64,000 bases of DNA from Sporosalibacterium faouarense (GCF_016765695.1 NZ_JAETGO010000048.1:62001-126000), one strand, 5' to 3'; positions 44,597-54,186 are shown, counted from the stretch's first letter. The notes: a model not told the origin generated them from the letters alone. A program made the numbers and translations.

Positions 44597-45250
44597 ATGG
44601 AAAATAATTTAAATGATATTAAAGATATTGATTACTCTCTTTATTTGGTTACCGATAGAAAAGTATTAGGTAACAGAGATTTATGTAAGAGTATTAAAGA
44701 AGCTATCCAAGGGGGAGTTAGTCTTGTACAACTTAGAGAAAAGGACCTTGGTACCAATGAATTTTACAAATTAGCAAAGAAAATAAAAAAGATTACAGAT
44801 GAGCATGATGTTCCTTTAATAATCAATGACAGAATAGATATAGCTCTAGCTGTTGACGCAGACGGAGTTCATGTTGGCCCAGATGATCTTCCAATAAGTG
44901 TGGCTAGAAATATTCTTGGTCCTAATAAAATAGTTGGTGCATCTACATGCAATATCGAAGAAGCTCTAGAAGCTCAGAAACAAGGAGCCACATATCTGGG
45001 GGTGGGTGCAATCTTTCCAACGGCTACTAAAAGTAATACTGATGATGTAAGTATAGAAGACCTTGCATGTATTAAGAAAGCTGTTAACATTCCAATTGTT
45101 GGAATAGGAGGAATTAATGAAAAGAATGCTTCTAAAGTAATGACTGCAAAAGTTGAAGGTATTGCAGTGGTTTCCGCTATTTTAGGTAAATCAGATATTA
45201 AAAATGCTGCAAATCAATTATATGAAATTATTAGAAGCTCAAATCGATAA
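44597..45250 (+). CDS. thiE: Thiamine-phosphate synthase
   Basis: A 217-residue TIM-barrel enzyme with LVQLREKDLGTNEF, INDRIDIALAVDADGVHVGPDDL and YLGVGAIFPTATK. It joins HMP-PP and thiazole phosphate to thiamine phosphate. The ATG after AGGAGTGATAGA is used; a longer frame upstream adds ten residues foreign to the family. It lies downstream of thiD. Confidence 0.95.
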   Translation: MENNLNDIKDIDYSLYLVTDRKVLGNRDLCKSIKEAIQGGVSLVQLREKDLGTNEFYKLAKKIKKITDEHDVPLIINDRIDIALAVDADGVHVGPDDLPISVARNILGPNKIVGASTCNIEEALEAQKQGATYLGVGAIFPTATKSNTDDVSIEDLACIKKAVNIPIVGIGGINEKNASKVMTAKVEGIAVVSAILGKSDIKNAANQLYEIIRSSNR

Positions 45251-45327
45251 ACCAGTTAACTGTTTAAAACTTTTTACATTACCTTTTAAAATTTCAATGT
45301 TATAATATCAGAGTTTAAACATATCAA

Positions 45328-45360
45328 TGTTAAAAAGCCCATATGGATTATCCATACGGG
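45328..45360. terminator. Terminator between thiE and the nitroreductase gene
   Basis: GCCCATATGGA and TCCATACGGGC with a 3-nt loop; TTTTT follows on the minus strand, so it mainly ends the nitroreductase transcript and may also end thiE. Confidence 0.75.
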
Positions 45361-45369
45361 CCCTTCTAT

Positions 45370-46173
45370 TTAGATTTTGAATTCACCTATTGTTATATAA
45401 TCATTTTGACTGCTATCTACTATAATATGCTTGTTCCATACACCTTTAAACCCTATATTGTTAATCATTTTTTCAAAATAATACATCATGATTCCTGCAT
45501 CCACCAAAGTTTCTTTACTATATGGTTTTAATAATGTTAATATAACTCTATCTTTTTTCAAGATGAATCTCCATGGTTGCCTATTCAAGCTTGATGGAGC
45601 ATATCTGACATAATAAAATAATTTATCAAGTCCCACTTTCTCTAAGTCTTCAATTTTAATCTTATTATCCCATTTATCTAAATATACAATATCTTCTATA
45701 GCGAGTCTGCTACTAGTAGATATTGGCTCTAAATGCTTATTTTCATTAGAATATCCTAGAGATATTGCAAAATTTAGTGTACCATTAAATTCTGCCCTAA
45801 AATAATCTTTAATATCGTCTGATACATTGTTCAAGTCAATCCAACAACTTCCTAATCCAAGCTCTGATGCTTTGGTTATTATATCTTCAACATGATACCC
45901 TATGTCTACGACTTTATCATTATTTTCACTATTAATCATTATACCTAAATAATGTGGAGATTTAATCATGACTCCAGCATATCCGCCTTTACCTTTAAGC
46001 TTCCCATAAAATTCTTTTCCATCTTCAATTAATACTAATTTCACATCTGGTCCGATCTTTTCATTGATTTTAATTGTATAATTTTCCAATGCAATTAAAG
46101 CGTTTCTTTCTACTTGCTTTTCTTTATACTCTCTTATAGATTTTCGTTGCTCTAAAAACTTACTAAATAACAT
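45370..46173 (-). CDS. Nitroreductase-family protein (TM1586-like, two-repeat form)
   Basis: A 267-residue FMN-binding fold. The N-terminus has QRKSIREYKEKQV, a variant of the RRSIRxF motif; GLGSCWID and YAPSSLNRQPWRF (second repeat) match the nitroreductase TM1586 type, where one chain forms both halves of the usual dimer. The substrate and electron donor are unknown. AAGGAGGT precedes the start. It is monocistronic. Confidence 0.85.
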   Translation of the reverse strand: MLFSKFLEQRKSIREYKEKQVERNALIALENYTIKINEKIGPDVKLVLIEDGKEFYGKLKGKGGYAGVMIKSPHYLGIMINSENNDKVVDIGYHVEDIITKASELGLGSCWIDLNNVSDDIKDYFRAEFNGTLNFAISLGYSNENKHLEPISTSSRLAIEDIVYLDKWDNKIKIEDLEKVGLDKLFYYVRYAPSSLNRQPWRFILKKDRVILTLLKPYSKETLVDAGIMMYYFEKMINNIGFKGVWNKHIIVDSSQNDYITIGEFKI

Positions 46174-46280
46174 GATGTTACCTCCTTAGTTTCACTTTCA
46201 ATATAATATTTCAGAATTTAAATATCTAATAAAAAATGATTCCTATATTCTTTTTATACCCCAAAATAAACAAATTAATA

Positions 46281-46312
46281 AAAAAAATAGCTTATTAATA
46301 AGCTATTTTTTA
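46281..46312 (-). terminator. Terminator of the ABC exporter-TetR operon
   Basis: A perfect palindrome (TAGCTTATTAATAAGCTA) with six T on the minus strand; the arm overlaps the TetR stop codon at 46303. Confidence 0.8.
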
Positions 46313-46938
46313 TATAATCCCCACTTTAATATATCTAAGTACTTCTCAAATTCTTTCATTATTTTATCATAATCTTTCACTATATCCTTCTCTCTGCCTT
46401 TATATATCTTTACATACTTATTACTCATACCTTCTCTTATGAAAAATATCATTTCAATAGCTTTATTAAAATCAATATCTTCTTTGAATTTGCTTTTATC
46501 ATAATCCTGCATATAAAAACCTTTAACCATATTACTAAAGTCTTTATATCTTTCCATAAAATCTATGTTTATTTCTTTAGGTTTGTCTATAAAGGCTCTA
46601 GTCATAAAATCCAACAAAGCTGGAGAAGTTTCAGAAACAATTTTTAACTTGACCATACTTAAATACATTATTCTTTCAAAAATATCCTTTGGTAGTTCTT
46701 CCTTAATATATTCTTTAGTTATCTCCTCATAATATTCCATTACATAATCTAGTAAATAGATAAATAGCTTCTTTTTACTGCCAAAGTAATGAAATAATAT
46801 TCCCTTAGAAATTTCTGCTTTTTCTACAATTCTATTGGTAGACGCCTTCTGATATCCATACTCAGCAAATTCTTCAATACAAATATTTATTATTTTACTT
46901 TTTTTATCCTCTGGTAGCTTCTCAAAGCTTTCAAACAA
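46303..46938 (-). CDS. TetR-family regulator of the ABC exporter operon
   Basis: A 211-residue TetR protein. The helix-turn-helix region is FAEYGYQKASTNRIVEKAEISKGILFHYFGSKKKLF. It starts with TTG, nine bases after GAGAGGA. It is the last gene of the operon ATPase, permease, TetR. Two dyads upstream of the ATPase gene (48657-48712) overlap that promoter and are its likely operators, which makes the operon self-regulated. Confidence 0.88.
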   Translation of the reverse strand: MFESFEKLPEDKKSKIINICIEEFAEYGYQKASTNRIVEKAEISKGILFHYFGSKKKLFIYLLDYVMEYYEEITKEYIKEELPKDIFERIMYLSMVKLKIVSETSPALLDFMTRAFIDKPKEINIDFMERYKDFSNMVKGFYMQDYDKSKFKEDIDFNKAIEMIFFIREGMSNKYVKIYKGREKDIVKDYDKIMKEFEKYLDILKWGLYKK

Positions 46939-46956
46939 ATCAATTCTTCCTCTCTA

Positions 46957-47757
46957 TTAAACTGTAATATCTTTCTTAGAATAAAACACATAGGTGAGTA
47001 CTATGCACACTAAATTAATTATAACAGTAAGGGCTATATATTTCATCTGTATTGCATCATTTGAGATGATATCCTTAGCCTCAAAATATTTGAAAGGACT
47101 TAGATATTTTAAAAACTCTAGTTTGTCTGATAGCTCAGCTAATATTCCCATAAAATATGTTACTAAAACTATACCTAAAGCAATAGGAGTGACTTTTTTG
47201 CCTTTTGTGATAAATACTGAAACTAGAAACCCAATTGCTGCAAAAACTAAATGTAGTAATAATGGTGCTATACTTATTAGAATGAACGTCTTCATATTAA
47301 AATCATCTTCTTTGAAAATTTGAAAACTGATAAATAACACTATAGTGGCAATTATATTTAAAATTATGATATTAGTAATATAGCTTAAAAGCTTATTGGT
47401 AACTATTTCTTTACGAGTAATTGGTTTAGATAATAAAAATTCTATAGTCTTATCACTTTCTTCCTTAGAAAGAATGCCCGAAGCAAGCATTACCGCATAA
47501 ATACTTCCTAACAGAGTTATCATTAAGTATCCTTCTATTGCATAATATCCAAAAATGTTTCCCATCGATAAACTGCCCACCCCAAAAGCAGCTGTAAATC
47601 CCTTTGGCATGCTTTCTAACATTCTTTCATAGGTTTCTGTTTCTGCTGAAATAGTGGGATAAAAAGCCATTACCATTACTACTAAGGTAACTATTATTGC
47701 AGTCCATATCATTAAACTTTTTTTATTTTTATTAATTTCTCTCAAATACAAGTTCAT
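46957..47757 (-). CDS. ABC-2 type transporter permease
   Basis: A 266-residue membrane protein with six helices (for example KSLMIWTAIIVTLVVMVMAF at 13-32). It has the ABC-2 layout with SKEESDKTIEFLLSKPITRKEIV after helix 2. It pairs with the ATPase encoded just upstream (adjacent stop and start). The likely role is export of a drug, peptide or lipid. AGGAGGT is part of the last codons of the ATPase gene. Confidence 0.88.
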   Translation of the reverse strand: MNLYLREINKNKKSLMIWTAIIVTLVVMVMAFYPTISAETETYERMLESMPKGFTAAFGVGSLSMGNIFGYYAIEGYLMITLLGSIYAVMLASGILSKEESDKTIEFLLSKPITRKEIVTNKLLSYITNIIILNIIATIVLFISFQIFKEDDFNMKTFILISIAPLLLHLVFAAIGFLVSVFITKGKKVTPIALGIVLVTYFMGILAELSDKLEFLKYLSPFKYFEAKDIISNDAIQMKYIALTVIINLVCIVLTYVFYSKKDITV

Positions 47758-47758
47758 A

Positions 47759-48643
47759 TTAGTTTACCTCCTCTGTATAATAGTGCATAAATATTTCTTC
47801 TAGTGAAGGCTCTTCAATTGTTACATCATGAACCTTATTTTCTAATAAGCTTTTGAGAAGGTCTTCAGTTTTTCCATTATATAAGAATTTAACATTTCTT
47901 TTACTAATCTCTTTATTTATAACTCCTTTTATATTAAAATCCATATCTTTATTTCCATTTAATTCTATTTTTACATTCTTAAATCTATTATTCCTTAAAT
48001 CCTCAATATTTTCTACCTTAAGTATTTTACCTTCTTTAATAATAGCTACCTTATCACACATTTTTTGAACTTCACCTAATATATGGGATGAGAAAAATAT
48101 CGTTGCCCCTTTTTCATTTTCTTCTCTAAGGATTTCAAAAAATCTATTTTGCATTAATGGATCTAAGCCTCCAGTTGGTTCGTCTAGAATTAATAGTTTA
48201 GGACTATGAAGTAATGCTTGAATTATAGAAACCTTCTTCTTATTACCATAAGATAAATCATCAATATATCTATTTAGGTCTAACTCCAATTTGCCTGATA
48301 AATCTTTAATTCTTTTTTTATAATCACCTTTATAAAAGCTAGCAGAATAGTCTAAAAGCTCCTTAACCTTCATATCATCATAGTAGTTTACTTCTGAAGG
48401 TAAATAACCTATATTTTTTCTGATTTCCTTTGAATCTTTTATACAGTCCATTCCGAATACTTTTGCTTCACCACTTGTTGGATATATAAAATTAAGGATA
48501 GTTCTAATTGTTGTAGATTTTCCAGCACCATTTGGTCCAATAAACCCAAATATTTCGCCTTCTTTAACTTGTAAATTTACATCTACAATTCCCCTTGCTT
48601 TGCCATAGTATTTAGAAAGACTCTTAGTTTCTAAAATATTCAT
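47759..48643 (-). CDS. ABC transporter ATPase, drug-export type
   Basis: A 294-residue ATPase. Walker A is GPNGAGKST, the signature is LSYGNKKKV (a divergent LSGGQ with the second Gly changed), and Walker B is LLILDEP. The C-terminal extension of about 80 residues is usual for the CcmA-like drug-export group. The ATG after AAAGGAGG is used; the longer frame runs through the promoter and operators. It is the first gene of the operon with the permease and TetR. Confidence 0.92.
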   Translation of the reverse strand: MNILETKSLSKYYGKARGIVDVNLQVKEGEIFGFIGPNGAGKSTTIRTILNFIYPTSGEAKVFGMDCIKDSKEIRKNIGYLPSEVNYYDDMKVKELLDYSASFYKGDYKKRIKDLSGKLELDLNRYIDDLSYGNKKKVSIIQALLHSPKLLILDEPTGGLDPLMQNRFFEILREENEKGATIFFSSHILGEVQKMCDKVAIIKEGKILKVENIEDLRNNRFKNVKIELNGNKDMDFNIKGVINKEISKRNVKFLYNGKTEDLLKSLLENKVHDVTIEEPSLEEIFMHYYTEEVN

Positions 48644-48656
48644 TCTACTACCTCCT

Positions 48657-48712
48657 TTGACCACCTGGTCAGTGTTTAATATTATAATACCACCTATTGA
48701 CCATGTAGTCAA
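48657..48712 (-). promoter_or_regulatory. Promoter with two TetR-type operators
   Basis: Two dyads, TTGACCACCTGGTCAG (48657-48672) and TTGACCATGTAGTCAA (48697-48712), flank the -10 box TATTAT (48684-48689, minus). The left end of the second forms the -35 box TTGACT with 17-nt spacing. One operator covers -35 and the other lies at the transcript start, fitting repression by the operon's own TetR. Confidence 0.8.
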
Positions 48713-48721
48713 TATTATTTC

Positions 48722-48746
48722 ACAAAAAAACACCCTATAAAGGGTG
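48722..48746 (-). terminator. Terminator after the PAP2 gene
   Basis: CACCCT and AGGGTG with an AT loop, followed by eight T on the minus strand, directly behind the PAP2 stop codon. Confidence 0.8.
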
Positions 48747-49286
48747 CTAACTTATATACTGCAAAATATGTGAATTAATAATTATTGAAGATGAACTTCC
48801 TAAGATAATACCTACAACCACATCAGATGGATAGTGAACAGCTAGATATATTCTAGAAATACCTACCATAAGAGCTAATAATAAAACTGGTATCATCATA
48901 TGAGATATATTAAGGTAAAGCATCGTAGCTATAGTAAAACTCGCTGCTGTATGTCCTGAAGGAAATGAGTAGTCCTTCATCTCAATCCCAAAAGTATTTA
49001 TATTATTAAGCATATTATATGGTCTTTCTCTACCAACTGCTTTTTTCAATATCTGTACAAGCACTGTAGTCGCAGTTAACGCTATTAATACTTTCAACCC
49101 AACAAGCCTAGTATAATCATCACCGAAAATAATCATAGCCAAAGTAAGTCCACTAGTAAATATTACTCCACCAAGCTTGGTCATAAAAAGCATTAAATTA
49201 TCACAGAAGCTACATTTAATAAAAGAATTTAAAAAATAAAATACTTTTCTATCGCTAATACTAAAAACCCTTGTTAGTGTTCTCAC
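48747..49286 (-). CDS. PAP2-family membrane phosphatase
   Basis: A 179-residue membrane protein with five helices. The three PAP2 motifs are present: KKAVGRERPYN, FPSGHTAASF and SRIYLAVHYPSDVVVG. It likely removes phosphate from undecaprenyl pyrophosphate or phosphatidic acid at the outer face. A GTG start behind AAGGGTGGT is preferred; an upstream GTG adding eleven residues has no ribosome site. Confidence 0.88.
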   Translation of the reverse strand: MRTLTRVFSISDRKVFYFLNSFIKCSFCDNLMLFMTKLGGVIFTSGLTLAMIIFGDDYTRLVGLKVLIALTATTVLVQILKKAVGRERPYNMLNNINTFGIEMKDYSFPSGHTAASFTIATMLYLNISHMMIPVLLLALMVGISRIYLAVHYPSDVVVGIILGSSSSIIINSHILQYIS

Positions 49287-49465
49287 ATTTACCACCCTTT
49301 TCATTTCATTTAAAACCACTTATACTATTATAATACTTATACACTTTTAAGTTTTGTTAATTTAAGGGTTATTTTTATGTAAAATTTTAGTATAGTTCCT
49401 AAAAACTTCATCTCTCATATATGTCTATTTTACTTAATTATACGACATATTCTATCATAAGTAAA

Positions 49466-49511
49466 CCAAAAAACAAGTAGTACTAGTTCCTTTAAAGGAA
49501 CTAGTACTACT
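49466..49511 (-). terminator. Terminator after the second MFS gene
   Basis: A perfect palindrome with 18-base arms (centre AGTTCCTTTAAAGGAACT), then TTGTTTTTTGG on the minus strand, about 30 nt past the MFS stop. Confidence 0.85.
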
Positions 49512-49538
49512 ATACTATCATTATTAAGATCTTATACT

Positions 49539-50699
49539 TCAATTTATCAATTTTTTATCCCTTAAAATAGCTACTATAGATATTGAAGCCATCAAATACG
49601 TTATCCCTTGTATAAAAAAAATTATATCATTGCCTATATATTGATAAATACCACTACCCAAAATAGGACCTATGATGCCTCCTAATCCTGTAGCTAAACA
49701 ATACAAACTATAGTTTTTACCTCTTTTCTCATTTCCAGTTATTTCAGTTACTAAAGCGATTTGTGCTGGAAACCGTAGCATACCTGCTAAAGAAAAAGCC
49801 GTATAAATTAACATAAATACATAATAATTCTTCACTATTGGAATAAAAATAACAAATAAGCCTTGTAGCAACATTCCTAAAATCAAAACTTTTTTTCTCC
49901 CAAAATTATCTGAAATATTTCCAAATTTTTTGGGCAGGAAAGTAGAAGCTATGGCAATTGGGATAAATAAAAAGCTTATTAATGATAACTCTTCTGTTAT
50001 ATGTTCACTAAGATATATTAAAAATATAGGTGTTATCATGCTTCCAACTAAAGCCAATATTCCCATAACTAGTAGAAATTTTATAAACCTACTATCTCTA
50101 GGCTTTATCACTGTAACTTCTTTCATTTTTTTATCTTTAACTAATGTTTCTTCTACTTTCAATAATCCATATAACAATCCAACTATAGAAAAGATCATAT
50201 ATATACCAAAAATATATTTAAATGGATTCTCAATATTATAATTCCCAAATATTATTGTAAATCCAATTAATGACCCAATGAATTCCCCTCTACTTGATAA
50301 TTGGTCTATATGACCGAGATTTCTACTGTTATTATCATTATTGCTAACATCTGATACCATAGTATATACACTTATCCACAGAAACGATGATGCTATGCTT
50401 TGAACCACGCGTGCGACCAGTAAATATTTATAACTATCTCCTAACATAAATAAAGCCATTACTACTACATATGCAAACAACCCGCCTATTAATCCTTTCT
50501 TTCTACCTACTTTATCAATCCACGCTCCTACCAAGGGTCTGGCTAGTATACTAAATAATGCAAAGCTGGAATATAAAATTCCTATGTCGATAGGACTTGC
50601 GCCGATATCTCTTGCATAAATAGGAAGAATAAAACCAATAAAAGATATTGGAAAAGAAATAAAAAACAAAGATTTACCTAAGTCTTGTAATTTTTTCAT
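49539..50699 (-). CDS. Major facilitator superfamily transporter (drug-efflux-like)
   Basis: A 386-residue membrane protein with twelve helices. The motif after helix 2 is GAWIDKVGRKKGLIGG, and a related DNFGRKKVLILG lies at the start of the second half. The substrate is unknown. It is monocistronic, closed by the terminator at 49466-49511. Confidence 0.85.
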   Translation of the reverse strand: MKKLQDLGKSLFFISFPISFIGFILPIYARDIGASPIDIGILYSSFALFSILARPLVGAWIDKVGRKKGLIGGLFAYVVVMALFMLGDSYKYLLVARVVQSIASSFLWISVYTMVSDVSNNDNNSRNLGHIDQLSSRGEFIGSLIGFTIIFGNYNIENPFKYIFGIYMIFSIVGLLYGLLKVEETLVKDKKMKEVTVIKPRDSRFIKFLLVMGILALVGSMITPIFLIYLSEHITEELSLISFLFIPIAIASTFLPKKFGNISDNFGRKKVLILGMLLQGLFVIFIPIVKNYYVFMLIYTAFSLAGMLRFPAQIALVTEITGNEKRGKNYSLYCLATGLGGIIGPILGSGIYQYIGNDIIFFIQGITYLMASISIVAILRDKKLIN

Positions 50700-50890
50700 C
50701 AGAGTGCCTCCATTCTAAATGTTATTGAGGAAGTCAAATCTCTAAGCTAAGAAAATACAATCTAATATAGATCGTTAGTATGCAATTTCTTTCTATAATT
50801 TTCCTCTATTAAGAACTATTTTATATCTCTATGAATTATAGTACATCTAACTAAAGTAACTATTTCGGTCATATATTATATGCTTTAGAT

Positions 50891-50935
50891 AAAAAAACTA
50901 GCTGAGAGATTTGATTAAACCTCTTAGCTAGTTTT
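50891..50935 (-). terminator. Terminator after response regulator 1
   Basis: AAAACTAGCTGAGAG and CTCTTAGCTAGTTTT with a 12-nt loop, then T's on the minus strand. Confidence 0.8.
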
Positions 50936-50971
50936 ACTCATGATAAAAGTTATAATTAAGAGTGAATTACT

Positions 50972-51664
50972 TTAGTCACTATAGTTATTTATATATAATG
51001 CAAGTTGCGTTCTATTCTCTAATTCTAGCTTGCTTAGTATCCTTGTCAAATGATTCTTTACTGTTCCTTCTGTTATAAATAGGTCTTCACTAATTTCTTT
51101 ATTCCCCTTACCTTTAGCTACAAGCCTAGCTATCTCTTCTTCTCTTTGAGTAAGCTCTTCATATCTTCCTGATATCATTTCTTCTTTAGATCTATATAAA
51201 TTAGTTTCATTATTATTAATATCAGTTGTTTCACTAGAGTTATCTTTAAATACCCTTACCACTTTGGTAGCTACTTCTGGTTGTAAAAGTACATTTCCAT
51301 CATATACTGTTTTTATTCCTCTGACAATATCCTCTGATTTAGCATCCTTTAACATATAACCATCTGCACCATTTTTTAGACCTTCAAATATATACTCATC
51401 CTCATTAAATGTAGTAAGTATAATTATTTTTATACTAGGAAACTTTTCTTTAATTTTTTTAGTAGCTTCAACACCATCCATCACAGGCATTCTTATATCC
51501 ATAAGTATAATATCAGGTTCTATATCTTTAAGCTTTTGAAAGGCATCTTCTCCATTGATAGCTTCTGAAAGGATATCAAGCTCTTCATGTAAGCTTAGCA
51601 TCATTCTTAATCCTTCTCTAATAAGATTTTGATCATCAACTAACATCACTTTTATTGGCTTCAT
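50972..51664 (-). CDS. NarL/LiaR-type response regulator 1
   Basis: A 230-residue regulator. The receiver domain has the phospho-Asp in PDIILMDIRMPVMDG and the Lys in YMLKDAK. The LuxR-type DNA-binding end is ELTQREEEIARLVAKGKGNKEI... with GTVKNHLTRILSKLEL. The linker between them is long and polar. It overlaps the kinase 1 gene by 29 nt, so they are coupled. GGGAGGG precedes the start. Confidence 0.94.
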   Translation of the reverse strand: MKPIKVMLVDDQNLIREGLRMMLSLHEELDILSEAINGEDAFQKLKDIEPDIILMDIRMPVMDGVEATKKIKEKFPSIKIIILTTFNEDEYIFEGLKNGADGYMLKDAKSEDIVRGIKTVYDGNVLLQPEVATKVVRVFKDNSSETTDINNNETNLYRSKEEMISGRYEELTQREEEIARLVAKGKGNKEISEDLFITEGTVKNHLTRILSKLELENRTQLALYINNYSD

Positions 51665-52853
51665 CTGATTTCCCTCCCTCTCTAAGAGGAATAAAAATAG
51701 CTATACTGAACCCTTTATCTTTACTAGAATTCAATTTTACATTTCCTCCTACAATAGAAATTCTATTATTTATTCCATCCAATCCATTACCATATATAAT
51801 CTCCTCACAACCGACACCATTGTCATTAATCTCTAGACTTACATAATGTTCTTTAATACAACATATTATATCTATCATAGTTGAGTTGCTATGCTTAATA
51901 CTATTAGTCAAGGCTTCCTTTATTGTAATATAAATTACATTTTTTAAATCAGGAGATATTTTCTCTAATTCAGTTCCTAAATCATAGTTTATTTTCAAAG
52001 CTTCATTAATGGTCAAATCATTTTTAAGCTCTTCCAATGAATCCAGAAAACCTAACTTACTTTTTTCTTCTTTTAGGGCAAATACTGCTTTTCGTAGATC
52101 TTTCATGCTACTTCTAGCTATTTCTTGAGTCTTAATTATTAACTTCCTAGATTTAGTATCATCTTCATTAGTAATTTTCTCTAAAAAATCCAGATGCATA
52201 ATTAAAGCTGTTAATGAGTGTCCTAAAGAATCATGTATCTCTTGAGCTACCCTATTTCTTTCCTTTGAAATAGTTAATTCTTCAATCTTATTTGAATATT
52301 CCTGAAGTTTCTGATATGACTCATTAAGCTTAGTATTTAACTTCTGTATTCTATTTTTTTCTCTTACTTGTAGCTTTAAGTATAAAATAAATATAATTAC
52401 ACTAGCTATTAAAAAAACAAACATTAGAATATCTAAAATGTTTTCAATCCAAAAGCTTTTTAAAAAAATCTGAGATAGTTCAACTCCATCAAAAAGATGT
52501 GAAAAAATCATTGTTATTATATTAAACGATAAAAGTGCTCTACCTAGACCATCATTATAGAACATAATTATTTCATATGTAAGCATAAAAGGATAAATAT
52601 CAGAATATCCTCTAGCAAAGTATCCTAATATTCCACCTGCTATTATTGAAAGAAGCAATGAAATGGTTACTAACCTTTTTTTTCTTATAATACCATTATG
52701 CCTAATATAGTCATTGACTAATATTATTGCGAAAATACTCACATAAATAATTAATGATTTAGTATCTTCTTTATATCGAGTATAAATACCTATTACTATT
52801 GCCACCATAACAATATTTCTTAGTATGTAATTAAATCTATTTAGTTTCCCCAT
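51636..52853 (-). CDS. LiaS/NarX-type sensor histidine kinase 1
   Basis: A 405-residue kinase. About five helices lie in residues 10-165 with no large outside domain. A coiled coil leads to the HisKA_3 domain with the phospho-His in RNRVAQEIHDSLGHSLTALI (about 207). The ATPase part has EALTNSIKHSNS, DNGVGCEE and GLDGINNRI. Membrane-embedded sensors of this type often follow cell-envelope stress or the state of an ABC exporter. AAGGGG precedes the start. Confidence 0.93.
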   Translation of the reverse strand: MGKLNRFNYILRNIVMVAIVIGIYTRYKEDTKSLIIYVSIFAIILVNDYIRHNGIIRKKRLVTISLLLSIIAGGILGYFARGYSDIYPFMLTYEIIMFYNDGLGRALLSFNIITMIFSHLFDGVELSQIFLKSFWIENILDILMFVFLIASVIIFILYLKLQVREKNRIQKLNTKLNESYQKLQEYSNKIEELTISKERNRVAQEIHDSLGHSLTALIMHLDFLEKITNEDDTKSRKLIIKTQEIARSSMKDLRKAVFALKEEKSKLGFLDSLEELKNDLTINEALKINYDLGTELEKISPDLKNVIYITIKEALTNSIKHSNSTMIDIICCIKEHYVSLEINDNGVGCEEIIYGNGLDGINNRISIVGGNVKLNSSKDKGFSIAIFIPLREGGKSDEANKSDVS

Positions 52854-52869
52854 TTCATATCCCCTTTAC

Positions 52870-52890
52870 AAATGATTCCAGATATCATTT
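52870..52890. promoter_or_regulatory. Inverted repeat before kinase 1, possible operator
   Basis: AAATGAT and ATCATTT separated by 7 nt lie about 20-35 nt upstream of the kinase start. An extended -10 box TGATATAAT is next to it (52893-52901, minus). It may bind response regulator 1. Confidence 0.4.
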
Positions 52891-52900
52891 AAATTATATC

Positions 52901-52950
52901 AAAAAAATTAAGAGACTGAAAAATCATTTTTAAATTTATCAGTCTCTTAA
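52901..52950 (-). terminator. Terminator after the LnrLMN-like ABC operon
   Basis: TTAAGAGACTGA and TCAGTCTCTTAA with a 19-nt loop, then ATTTTTTTGAT on the minus strand. It separates the ABC operon from the kinase 1-regulator 1 unit. Confidence 0.8.
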
Positions 52951-53013
52951 AATCTTGTTATATTAAAGAATTTATTTATTTGTAAATGAACTTCACTTGA
53001 ATATCTATATAAT

Positions 53014-54186
53014 CTACTCAGATTTAACTAGCTTTACTCCAGTACTGAAAAACAAGAGGCCCATACCTAGCAATACTAATGTTGGTATTATAACACCATT
53101 AATTCCCTTTCCATACATGGCGATGGATTCAATTCCTTCTATTGCCCATTTCTGAGGAGTAATATTAGATAGTGCAAGAATGATTTTATTTTCAACAATA
53201 TCTAAAGGCCACATACATCCTCCTAACATAGAAGTACTTGTCAATATTACTGGAGTTAATGCAGCTAATTGTGAATGTGTCTTGACTAAGCCTGATAAAA
53301 ACAAACCCATAGATGTTATAGTAAATACAAATGCTATTAGCACTATTATTACTCCCAGTAGGTTAGAACCTAGATTTAACCCAAATAAATATTTACCCGC
53401 AATAAATAATATACCTACTTGAACAAATCCAACTAAGAATGAGACAATTAAGTTCCCTCCAAGTATGGCATTTTTGGAAATTGGAGAAACTAAAATTCTA
53501 TTCCAGGTATTATATTTTTTTTCATTTAATATTTCACCAATGGCAAATACAATAGTGTACATGGAGAAGAATAATGCAAACCCTATTATACTATGGGTTA
53601 AATTATCATATCCTGTTCCGTTACCTTCTACCAATCTAGTGGAACTTATCTCTATTGGCTTTTTATACTTCCAGGTTTCTACTGCCTTATTATAAGCCTC
53701 ATTGAAGATTTTATTATGATCAATATTTTTTTCTTGATTGATAAAGTCTGCAGTAATACTTGCAATCCGTATATTTCCAACCATTTTACTAGTTATAGAC
53801 GAAATAATATTTTCTAAAGTCATAGTGTCTATATTTTCTTTTGTTTTTATAATTCCTAGTACAGGTTTCTGATTGTTTTCTATATTTTCTTGAAGCCCCT
53901 TATTAATAACTAATGCAGCTGCTGCCTTGTCATCCTGAACCTTCTTTACTGCATCATCATATTCCGAAATACTATATTTAAATGCATTATTATCTTGAAG
54001 TTCACTAAAAACCTTTTTCGAATAGTCACTATTGTCTTCATCAACAACAAGGATGGTAGGCGTGTAATCTTGATTTTGTGTTGCTCCAAAAATAAAAGTA
54101 AAGATTAAGCTCATTAAAGTCATAACTAGAAACACATAATACTCAACTTTTAATCTTTGAAGTCTTAGCATTATTATACTTAACAT
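53014..54186 (-). CDS. ABC-2 permease, second subunit (LnrN-like)
   Basis: A 390-residue membrane protein. One N-terminal helix (VFLVMTLMSLIFTFIFGA) is followed by a large outer domain (about 35-190) and five C-terminal helices. It has the ABC-2 text WNRILVSPISKNAILGGNL and GGCMWPLDIVENKII. Two such permeases with one ATPase make the pattern of LnrLMN-type antibiotic exporters. It overlaps the first permease gene by 44 nt, so they are coupled. GAGGTGG precedes the start. Confidence 0.9.
   Translation of the reverse strand: MLSIIMLRLQRLKVEYYVFLVMTLMSLIFTFIFGATQNQDYTPTILVVDEDNSDYSKKVFSELQDNNAFKYSISEYDDAVKKVQDDKAAAALVINKGLQENIENNQKPVLGIIKTKENIDTMTLENIISSITSKMVGNIRIASITADFINQEKNIDHNKIFNEAYNKAVETWKYKKPIEISSTRLVEGNGTGYDNLTHSIIGFALFFSMYTIVFAIGEILNEKKYNTWNRILVSPISKNAILGGNLIVSFLVGFVQVGILFIAGKYLFGLNLGSNLLGVIIVLIAFVFTITSMGLFLSGLVKTHSQLAALTPVILTSTSMLGGCMWPLDIVENKIILALSNITPQKWAIEGIESIAMYGKGINGVIIPTLVLLGMGLLFFSTGVKLVKSE

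Noticed and set aside
47759-48733. Longer form of the exporter ATPase starting at 48733
   Set aside because: The first 30 codons would cover the promoter and both operators; AAAGGAGG marks the ATG at 48643.
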